A stretch of DNA of 5,902 nucleotides from Candidatus Caldarchaeum sp. (GTDB lineage: Archaea; Thermoproteota; Nitrososphaeria_A; Caldarchaeales; Caldarchaeaceae), in the NCBI GenBank assembly GCA_025054795.1, contig JANWZU010000056.1, forward strand, positions 1 to 5,902, read 5' to 3'. Each line of letters begins with the position of its first letter. Positions within the stretch are counted from its first letter, which is position 1. Positions 1-4,190 of this stretch are shown here, one piece after another. The notes beneath the pieces are model-generated. The model was not told the origin of the DNA and made no database searches. It was given only the letters and a program-made list of their open reading frames with translations. The position numbers and the translations under genes were made by a program.

Positions 1-150
1 CTCGTTAGAGACACGTCCAAGCTTGAAGCCGCTAAAACATTCATACTTCTGCTTTTCGCAGCGGCTAGGAGAGTGGTTTACCTTTACCAAGCTGACGAGC
101 ATGAAGAGCTGATTGTGCTGAGGGGGGAGCTGTATGGGCCAAGCGGTTGA
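1..150 (+). CDS. scpA: ScpA, segregation/condensation protein A, C-terminal end (partial)
   Basis: This frame is open from the first base of the window and ends at TGA 148-150, giving the last 49 residues of a protein whose start lies outside. The fragment begins LVRDTSKLEAAKTFILLLF and ends ELIVLRGELYGPSG. Its alternating hydrophobic helix followed by a Q-containing strand resembles the C-terminal winged-helix of kleisin ScpA, which contacts the SMC head. The strongest support is context: scpB follows directly and overlaps by 17 nt, the usual scpA-scpB order. In the family, ScpA bridges the two SMC ATPase heads and recruits ScpB for chromosome compaction and segregation. The fragment is too short for independent proof of identity. 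Confidence 0.72.
   Translation, partial: LVRDTSKLEAAKTFILLLFAAARRVVYLYQADEHEELIVLRGELYGPSG
121..129 (+). promoter_or_regulatory. Putative ribosome binding site of scpB
   Basis: A purine run (one A, six G, then AG) sits 4 nt upstream of the scpB ATG and inside the scpA coding sequence. This fits translational coupling of scpA and scpB. Spacing to the GGAG core is short, so the match to the archaeal anti-Shine-Dalgarno is only moderate. Confidence 0.45.
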
Positions 151-661
151 CAGCAAGATCCTTGCAGAAGCCATTCTGTTCTCGTCGGACAAACCCGTCA
201 GCATCAAAACCCTGCAAAGAGCTCTCCGAATGAGGTCAGACGCCAAAGTCCGAAACATCATCGAATCCCTCAAACAGGAGTACAGCGGAAGAGCTGTTGA
301 GATAGTTGAGCTGGATGACGGAAGGTTCTATATGAGGCTGAGGCCCGACCTAGCGCAGTACGCCAAACGGTTCATCAGAAGAAAAGCTCTACCCCACGGA
401 GTTCTGAAGACTCTGGCCACAATAGCCTACTACCAGCCCGTTCCAGCCTCTTCCCTAGCAGCCATAAGAGGCAAGGACGCCTACAGACAGCTGAAGATTC
501 TCGTGGAAAGAGGGCTGGTCGAAGCCGAGAAGTCCGGACGAACAAACATACTGAGGACAACTCAGCTTTTCGCAGACCTCTTCGGAGTGGAGAACAACCC
601 TCAAACCGTCCGCAGCCTAATAGCAAAGATGCTACAGCAGACAGAGTCGAAACAAGTTTAA
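134..661 (+). CDS. scpB: ScpB, segregation/condensation protein B
   Basis: This is a 175-residue protein of normal ScpB length that would bind ScpA and complete the SMC-ScpA-ScpB complex acting on chromosomal DNA in the cytoplasm. Two winged-helix domains are visible. The first covers roughly residues 8-80 and contains the typical AEAILFSSDKPVS opening. The second covers about 85-155, with LKTLATIAYYQPV at 91-103, a variant of the family signature of the TLAIIAYxQPV type, then an AIRG turn (110-113) and LVERGLVE. The region RTTQLFADLFGVEN corresponds to the family's TTxxFLxxFGL segment. The ATG start at 134 lies inside scpA and is preceded by a purine-rich GGGGGGAG at 122-129. The ending (TAA 659-661) coincides with a TATA-like element for the next gene. 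Confidence 0.9.
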   Translation: MGQAVDSKILAEAILFSSDKPVSIKTLQRALRMRSDAKVRNIIESLKQEYSGRAVEIVELDDGRFYMRLRPDLAQYAKRFIRRKALPHGVLKTLATIAYYQPVPASSLAAIRGKDAYRQLKILVERGLVEAEKSGRTNILRTTQLFADLFGVENNPQTVRSLIAKMLQQTESKQV

Positions 662-662
662 A
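657..662 (+). promoter_or_regulatory. TATA-like element for rps8e, overlapping the scpB stop
   Basis: TTTAAA, preceded by an A-rich ACAAG that could act as a BRE, is centred about 29 bases upstream of the ATG at 689. That is the spacing expected for TBP/TFB-driven leaderless transcription in archaea. It spans the scpB TAA (659-661), so the ribosomal/SRP/gar1/tfb genes could be expressed independently of scpAB. The assignment is inferred from sequence and spacing only. Confidence 0.45.
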
Positions 663-688
663 GCATGCTTCGAAGACGTTTATCAAGA

Positions 689-1078
689 ATGGTCCAGTGG
701 CACACAGGCATCCATAAACGGAAGAAAACAGGGGCCAAGCCCCATCCAAGAAGAGGCAAGAGAAAACACGAGCGAGGCGGGGAGATTCACCTAGCGTCCT
801 CGGGGGAGTTTGAGGCTGTTAACAGGAGAGTCAGAGGCGGCGCCGTCAAGACAGCTGTGGTTTCAGCATCTCAGGCCAACGTCGCCGTCGAAAAAACGGT
901 CAAGAAGCTCGACATACTCAGGGTTGTTTCAAACCCAAGCAACAGAGACTACGACAGAAGGAAGGTAATCACTAAAGGCGCTATAATAGAGACGCCTGAA
1001 GGCCTGGCCCGTGTGACTTCGTCGCCGGGTAAGCACGGCGTGGTAAACGCCGTCTTGGTCAAACAGGTGCAGGCTTGA
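689..1078 (+). CDS. rps8e: Small ribosomal subunit protein eS8 (S8e)
   Basis: This 129-residue protein of the 30S subunit belongs to the S8e family shared by archaea and eukaryotes and absent from bacteria. The N-terminus is rich in Lys/Arg (GIHKRKKTGAKPHPRRGKRK) with the family W-x-xG-x-x-xRK-type opening. The core shows NRRVRGGAVK, then a conserved block with SNPSNRDYDRRKVITKGAIIETPEG followed by VTSSPGKHGVVNAVLV, which is diagnostic for S8e. An upstream in-frame ATG at 665 would add eight residues (MLRRRLSR) absent from homologues as I know them. The ATG at 689 places MVQWH at the terminus and sits about 29 nt from the TTTAAA element, so I prefer it. The gene ends in a TTGA overlap with srp19. 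Confidence 0.95.
   Translation: MVQWHTGIHKRKKTGAKPHPRRGKRKHERGGEIHLASSGEFEAVNRRVRGGAVKTAVVSASQANVAVEKTVKKLDILRVVSNPSNRDYDRRKVITKGAIIETPEGLARVTSSPGKHGVVNAVLVKQVQA
1065..1069 (+). promoter_or_regulatory. Ribosome binding site of srp19
   Basis: AGGTG, complementary to the archaeal 16S 3' end, lies 5 nt before the TTG at 1075 and within the last codons of rps8e. It supports the TTG start and re-initiation after eS8. Confidence 0.5.
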
Positions 1079-1365
1079 TAAGGAAGGAAGGCTATGTCTT
1101 ATGGCCTGCGTATTTTGACGTGAAAAACTCTAGAAGTCAAGGCCGGCGTGTCCGCTCCGGTTTGACTGTTCAACGGCCGACAGCAGACGATTTGTTGAAC
1201 GCATGTAGGCGGCTGGGCTGGAGCGCTGTGAAGATGGATGGAGCTTATCCGTCAAGCTGGTTTCTGAAAACGGGCTACGTCGTGGTCAAGCCTCCCGAAG
1301 GTCTTACGAAGAATGCCGTGATACAGAGGGTTGGGGAGGAGCTGAGAAAAATTGGTAAGAGGTAG
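1075..1365 (+). CDS. srp19: Signal recognition particle 19 kDa protein, SRP19
   Basis: This 96-residue SRP19 binds the tips of helices 6 and 8 of 7S RNA and promotes SRP54 binding during co-translational targeting to the membrane. Family features seen are LWPAYFDVKNSRSQGRRV (residues 9-26), matching the WPxYxDxxxSRxEGRRV RNA-binding signature, and the later AYPSSWFLKTGYVVV (about 58-72), matching AYPxSWxxxxGRVxV. The length is typical of archaeal SRP19. Translation starts at TTG 1075, whose last two bases form the TGA stop of rps8e (TTGA, 4-nt overlap). The 3' end overlaps gar1 by 14 nt. The rps8e-srp19 pairing is, to my knowledge, a recurring archaeal arrangement. Confidence 0.93.
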   Translation: MIRKEGYVLWPAYFDVKNSRSQGRRVRSGLTVQRPTADDLLNACRRLGWSAVKMDGAYPSSWFLKTGYVVVKPPEGLTKNAVIQRVGEELRKIGKR

Positions 1366-1606
1366 GGCCGCCGTATCTCGGAAGTATCAGCTGATGGGCG
1401 ACGTTGTGAGGGTTGATGAGAAAAGCATACTGGTGAGAGCTCATACAGCGCCGAAGCTTGCGTCGAAGGCTTTCGACAGCCGTGGGAGGCTGATAGGCTA
1501 CGTTTCCAACGTCTTCGGGCCTGTTGCGACGCCATATGTCAAGGTGAAGATGGCTGAGGGGCTGGCTGTCAGGGAGGGTGAGCCGGTTTACACGGAGGCA
1601 GTTTGA
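1352..1606 (+). CDS. gar1: H/ACA RNP protein Gar1
   Basis: This 84-residue Gar1 is a component of H/ACA ribonucleoproteins that, with Cbf5, Nop10 and L7Ae, guide pseudouridylation of rRNA. In the family Gar1 contacts the Cbf5 thumb loop and aids substrate turnover. The sequence shows the six-stranded barrel signature: MGDVVRVDEKSILVRA, then DSRGRLIGYVSNVFGPV (about 42-58) and TPYVKVKMAEG, corresponding to the family's G-x-V-x-D-V-F-G-P-V-x-x-P-Y block. The glycine/arginine-rich tails of eukaryotic Gar1 are absent, as usual in archaea. The start is TTG at 1352 inside srp19, with GGGGAGGA at 1333-1340 somewhat far upstream. A shorter start at ATG 1394 would cut just before the first strand and is less likely. 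The gene ends in a TTGA overlap with tfb, a common gar1-tfb pairing. Confidence 0.92.
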   Translation: MVRGRAAVSRKYQLMGDVVRVDEKSILVRAHTAPKLASKAFDSRGRLIGYVSNVFGPVATPYVKVKMAEGLAVREGEPVYTEAV

Positions 1607-2388
1607 ACGGCTGCCCTGCCTGCGGAAGCCTTGACAAGAGGTACGATAAGATAGCTGGAGAAGTGCTGTGTGCCGCTTGCGGCACCGTGATAGCTGAGCG
1701 GGAACCGTCAACAAAACCTTCCAAAAAAATGTTGTTCGACGGAAAACACGGAGTAGGCCCCGGGGTCACAAACCTTCTCCACGACCGTGGGCTGGGCACA
1801 GTCAAGACTGGCAGGTTTTCTTCGGCGGAGGAGAAGCTGCTATCACGTCTTCTGAGCGAAGTTGTGTGGGTTTCCGACAAGCTGTGCCTCCCAAAGCCTG
1901 TTGCGGAGAAGGCTGGTGAAATAGTGAGGCTTGCCGTTGACAGAAGAGTTTTCAGAAGAGCACGCCGGGCCTCAGCGGCTGCGGCAATCTACATCGCTTC
2001 AAACCACATGGGATTCAGCAAAACCTTGAACGAGGTCTCCGCCGCATCCGACGCACCTGCCGCCCTGCTCGCCAAGGAGGTGTCGAGAATAGTCTTCGGA
2101 CTCAACCTGAAGTTTAAAACCCCTGATTACGAGGCTTTGACAAGCAGGATAGCCAAGTCGCTTGAGCTTGAGCATGAAGTGGTTGAGGAGGCTTGCAGGC
2201 TTTTGCGGGAATGGCGTGTGAGGTTTCTCGTGATGGGTAGGAAGCCTTCTGCAATCGCGGCAGCTGCGGTTTACGTTGCGTGTCGGAGCCGGGGGGTTAA
2301 GATATCGATGACTAGGCTTGCTGAGGCCGGTGGAGTGAGCGCTCCGACGCTCAAGAGAATAGTGTCGCACATCCGTGGCTCCGTCTAA
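1603..2388 (+). CDS. tfb: Transcription initiation factor B (TFB) paralogue, shortened
   Basis: This TFIIB-type factor would recruit RNA polymerase to TBP-TATA complexes. From the N-terminus it has a zinc ribbon with C4-x2-C7 and C23-x2-C26, a short linker with HDRGL at 60-64 (family HDKGL), and two cyclin-fold repeats at about 73-170 and 173-260. The second repeat includes GRKPSAIAAAAVYVACRS and a recognition helix around VSAPTLKRIVSHI. At 261 residues it is clearly shorter than the roughly 300 of typical TFB. The B-reader motif EWRAFD is reduced to MLFD (43-46). About 20 residues of the B-linker (the RLRKWQ-containing helix of canonical TFB) are missing between HDRGLGT and SSAEEKLL. The start is TTG 1603, overlapping the gar1 stop, with GGAGG at 1594-1598. 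The stop overlaps that of the opposing gene by 4 nt. Confidence 0.9.
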   Translation: MNGCPACGSLDKRYDKIAGEVLCAACGTVIAEREPSTKPSKKMLFDGKHGVGPGVTNLLHDRGLGTVKTGRFSSAEEKLLSRLLSEVVWVSDKLCLPKPVAEKAGEIVRLAVDRRVFRRARRASAAAAIYIASNHMGFSKTLNEVSAASDAPAALLAKEVSRIVFGLNLKFKTPDYEALTSRIAKSLELEHEVVEEACRLLREWRVRFLVMGRKPSAIAAAAVYVACRSRGVKISMTRLAEAGGVSAPTLKRIVSHIRGSV

Positions 2389-3044
2389 ACAACCAGCACA
2401 TGGGGTAGTGCGGTCATCAAGGCGAAGCTCGTCAAAGGCACCGTGACGTTGTCGTCCACTACGCCCAGCTCAAACCTCTCAACCACCGACGCAGCCGCAC
2501 CCGACAAAGCTCCAACAACACCGTACAGCAGGAATCCTGCGGGTATGCAGAACAAGGCCATGGCTAGGTTCCCCCACCAAGACTTCGTCCTTCTCCCGTA
2601 GATTGCGTTCCTAACCAACCCGGTCACGCCGTCGCCAACGCTCATGAAGAGAATGGGCACAACGCCTAGCATGACGTTGTTGAGCAGGAAGCCAACCCCC
2701 ATCACCAGCCCCCACATCACGGTGAAGTTGACCTCGTACATGTTCTCCTCAACCTGATACCAGTAAAGCAGCCTCTTCCTTCTGTGGGGCAGGTAGTTGC
2801 CGACAGCCAAGACGGCCACCAGAACGGCTATGGGTGTGTAGTTTTTGAACAGGAATGGAACGAAGACAGCGACGACGCCGCCCGCGAGGATGTGGATGAT
2901 TTTACGGTTGTAGTAGACTGCGACGTGATGCTCCAAGCCTCTGCTGCGCATCCATCTGTACAGTTGTTTAGTCGCAAACAAGGTGATGAACAGCACCCAT
3001 CCGAAGAGGATGAAGGTGTAGGCCAGCTCAGCCGTCTCGAGCAC
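2385..3044 (-). CDS. Dolichol/phytol kinase-type (SEC59/VTE5-like) membrane protein
   Basis: This 219-residue polytopic membrane protein belongs to the CTP-dependent polyprenol/phytol kinase and CDP-diglyceride synthase-like group. About seven hydrophobic segments are visible, near residues 8-25, 50-66, 69-86, 106-122, 124-140, 157-180 and 204-219. Conserved motifs are RKIIH (47-51), GDGVTGLVRNAIYGRR (137-152), KSWWGNLAM (154-162) and ERFELGVVDDNVTVPL (189-204), matching the family's RKxxH, GDxxxxxxGxxxG-K and E-x-x-x-DN-x-x-x-P pattern for nucleotide and metal binding. Phosphorylation of a dolichol or other isoprenoid alcohol is the likely activity, but the substrate cannot be read from sequence. 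Translation starts at GTG 3044 with no Shine-Dalgarno. A strong TATA box centred about 25 nt upstream suggests a leaderless mRNA. Confidence 0.82.
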   Translation of the reverse strand: MLETAELAYTFILFGWVLFITLFATKQLYRWMRSRGLEHHVAVYYNRKIIHILAGGVVAVFVPFLFKNYTPIAVLVAVLAVGNYLPHRRKRLLYWYQVEENMYEVNFTVMWGLVMGVGFLLNNVMLGVVPILFMSVGDGVTGLVRNAIYGRRTKSWWGNLAMALFCIPAGFLLYGVVGALSGAAASVVERFELGVVDDNVTVPLTSFALMTALPHVLVV

Positions 3045-3061
3045 GTGTCCATCGAACGCTC

Positions 3062-3078
3062 ATTATATATAAAAATTA
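3062..3078 (-). promoter_or_regulatory. TATA box of the SEC59-like kinase gene
   Basis: Read on the minus strand this is TAATTTTTATATATAAT, a very good archaeal TATA box and the most AT-rich spot in the window. Its centre is about 25 bases from the GTG at 3044, so the transcription start should fall at or next to the start codon. The upstream half of the intergenic region (3079-3137) carries no other clear signal on this strand. Confidence 0.65.
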
Positions 3079-3137
3079 CCCACAGATGTTCAACAGCTAT
3101 AAACGGTAAATGTCTCCATAAACTCAACCCAACCAAC

Positions 3138-3145
3138 AATTTAAG
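3138..3145 (+). promoter_or_regulatory. Possible TATA element of the TFE-beta/ftsJ pair
   Basis: CAATTTAAG, with A-rich CCAAC just upstream, resembles a BRE/TATA pair. Transcription starting 24-28 nt downstream would begin near 3166-3170, after the TTG at 3154 but before the in-frame TTG at 3181. If this is the working element, the shorter protein start is correct. CTATAAAC at 3097-3104 is an alternative that would allow the start at 3154. Confidence 0.3.
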
Positions 3146-3153
3146 TTGAACCA

Positions 3154-3522
3154 TTGTACAATATACTGCAGGATAGGCTCTTGCCGGCCAAGCTTTCCAA
3201 GCTGGAGGAGAAAGCCCTAACTCTGCTGATGCAGAGCGAGAAAGGGATGCTGCAGTCGGAGCTGTGGCACAAGCTGGGCGTGACCAGCCGTGAAGGCTCA
3301 CGGATAGGAATCAAGCTGGAGAGGAAGGGCTACGTCAAGAGGGTGAAGGCCTTCTCGAACGACAGGTGGACACGCCGCCTCGTCCCACTCATCAAGCAGG
3401 TCGACATAAAGCCGTTGCTGGGGGTGCCGTGCCCTTCGTGCAGCTACGAGCCTCTCTGCGGTCCTCGGAGCGAGCACCACTACCGTCAGTGTGTCCTTCT
3501 GGAGGAGTGGCTCAACAAGTGA
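3154..3522 (+). CDS. TFE-beta-like transcription factor (archaeal RPC39/RPC34 homologue) with Cys4 Fe-S motif
   Basis: This 122-residue protein has one winged helix (about residues 12-65; LSKLEEKALTLLMQSEKG, ELWHKLGVTSREGSRIGIKLERKGYVKR) followed by a C-terminal cysteine module. The cysteines are C93, C96, C102 and C113, spaced C-x2-C-x5-C-x10-C and followed by VLLEEWL. As I recall the C-terminus of the human Pol III subunit RPC39, it has the same spacing and ends CIYMTEWLEF. This matches archaeal TFE-beta, which carries a cubane 4Fe-4S cluster and pairs with TFE-alpha to aid promoter opening and clamp movement. The start is uncertain: TTG 3154 gives this length, while TTG 3181 would give 113 residues and fits the nearby TATA-like element better. 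It is coupled to ftsJ by a GTGA overlap. Confidence 0.8.
   Translation: MYNILQDRLLPAKLSKLEEKALTLLMQSEKGMLQSELWHKLGVTSREGSRIGIKLERKGYVKRVKAFSNDRWTRRLVPLIKQVDIKPLLGVPCPSCSYEPLCGPRSEHHYRQCVLLEEWLNK
3501..3507 (+). promoter_or_regulatory. Ribosome binding site of ftsJ
   Basis: GGAGGAG within the TFE-beta coding end lies 11 nt before the GTG at 3519. It supports that GTG over in-frame positions further upstream, which would overlap the TFE-beta cysteine module. Confidence 0.45.
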
Positions 3523-4190
3523 CGCGTGAGCAGTGGCTTCAGCGGCGGAGCGAAGACCCCTACTGGCGTATGGCTAAGGAGATGGGCCTTCCTTCAAGGG
3601 CTGCGTTCAAGCTGGAGGAGGTTCAGAGACGCTGGCGTGTGATTCCCGAGGGAGGCAGGGTTCTCGACCTAGGCGCCGCTCCTGGAGGGATGACCGCCGT
3701 TGCCTCTGACGTCGTGGGGGAGAAAGGCTTGGTAGTAGCTGTAGACGTCGAGCCTCTCAAGCTCCAGAGGCCCAACGTCGTGTTCATCCAAGCCGACGTC
3801 ATGGAGCACAGGCTTGTCCGAGAGCTGCAGAGAATCGTCAAAGACGGCTTGTTCGACACGGTTGTTTCAGACCTCTCGCCGCATCACTCGGGCGACTACG
3901 ACCTGCTGATACTGCAGCACGCAGACCTTCTGAGCAGAAGCAGGGAGATAGCCTACATGTTCCTCAAGAGACGGGGAAACATGGTGCTGAAAGCCTTCGA
4001 ACATCCAGCGCTCAGACAGTTCGAACAGGAGACAGCGAGAAGCTTCCTAAAATTCGAAAGATACATTCCTAAATCTACAAAAAAGGGCAGCTCAGAGGTT
4101 TTTCTGATATTTCTAGGGTTTAAGCCAAAACCTTCAGAACGTGATTCAGGGGGGCGTCTGTCTTCACACCCGTTGGGTCTACGTGTGTGA
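3519..4190 (+). CDS. FtsJ/RlmE-type RNA 2'-O-methyltransferase
   Basis: This 223-residue SAM-dependent ribose methyltransferase is homologous to bacterial RlmE, which modifies 23S rRNA helix 92. The Rossmann SAM site is VLDLGAAPGGMT (48-59), with an acidic residue closing strand 2 at D76 and D93 in QADV. The K-D-K-E catalytic tetrad is complete: K31 in SRAAFKL, D118 in SDLSP, K158 in MVLKAF and E193 in SSEVFLI. The GTG start at 3519 overlaps the TFE-beta TGA (GTGA) and leaves the usual short N-terminus before DPYW. A longer in-frame extension back to 3366 is a shadow of the upstream gene. The FtsJ fold is complete near residue 202. The remaining 20 or so residues are polar, encoded antisense to the 3' end of trm1, and look like read-through tail. 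The exact archaeal target RNA is unproven. Confidence 0.92.
   Translation: MTREQWLQRRSEDPYWRMAKEMGLPSRAAFKLEEVQRRWRVIPEGGRVLDLGAAPGGMTAVASDVVGEKGLVVAVDVEPLKLQRPNVVFIQADVMEHRLVRELQRIVKDGLFDTVVSDLSPHHSGDYDLLILQHADLLSRSREIAYMFLKRRGNMVLKAFEHPALRQFEQETARSFLKFERYIPKSTKKGSSEVFLIFLGFKPKPSERDSGGRLSSHPLGLRV
4079..4084 (-). terminator. Possible oligo-T terminator after trm1
   Basis: On the minus strand this is a run of six T residues, about 36 nt past the trm1 stop and inside the ftsJ coding sequence. Archaeal RNA polymerase commonly stops at U-rich tracts without a hairpin. Support is limited to the tract and its position; no stem-loop is evident. Confidence 0.28.

Noticed and set aside
375..749. A 124-codon minus-strand open frame opposite scpB and the start of rps8e
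   Set aside because: It lies antisense to well-supported scpB, has a Ser/Leu/Cys/Arg-rich composition typical of a shadow frame and shows no recognisable motif.
1304..1880. Two overlapping minus-strand open frames opposite gar1 and the start of tfb
   Set aside because: Both are antisense to clear Gar1 and TFB coding sequence, with low-complexity composition and no family features.
3079..3137. A possible small RNA or tRNA gene in the intergenic gap
   Set aside because: No cloverleaf, T-loop GTTCRA motif or C/D box pair was found; AT richness is explained by promoters.
2828..3301. A 157-codon minus-strand frame starting inside the TFE-beta gene and crossing the intergenic promoter
   Set aside because: It runs over the TATA box and is out of frame with the SEC59-like gene; its Ser/Ala/Thr-rich sequence reads as a shadow of that gene.
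3366..3518. A 51-residue N-terminal extension of FtsJ
   Set aside because: It is encoded over the TFE-beta cysteine module in another frame, is Pro/Arg/Ser-rich and has no counterpart in FtsJ proteins. The GTG at 3519 with its GTGA overlap is preferred.
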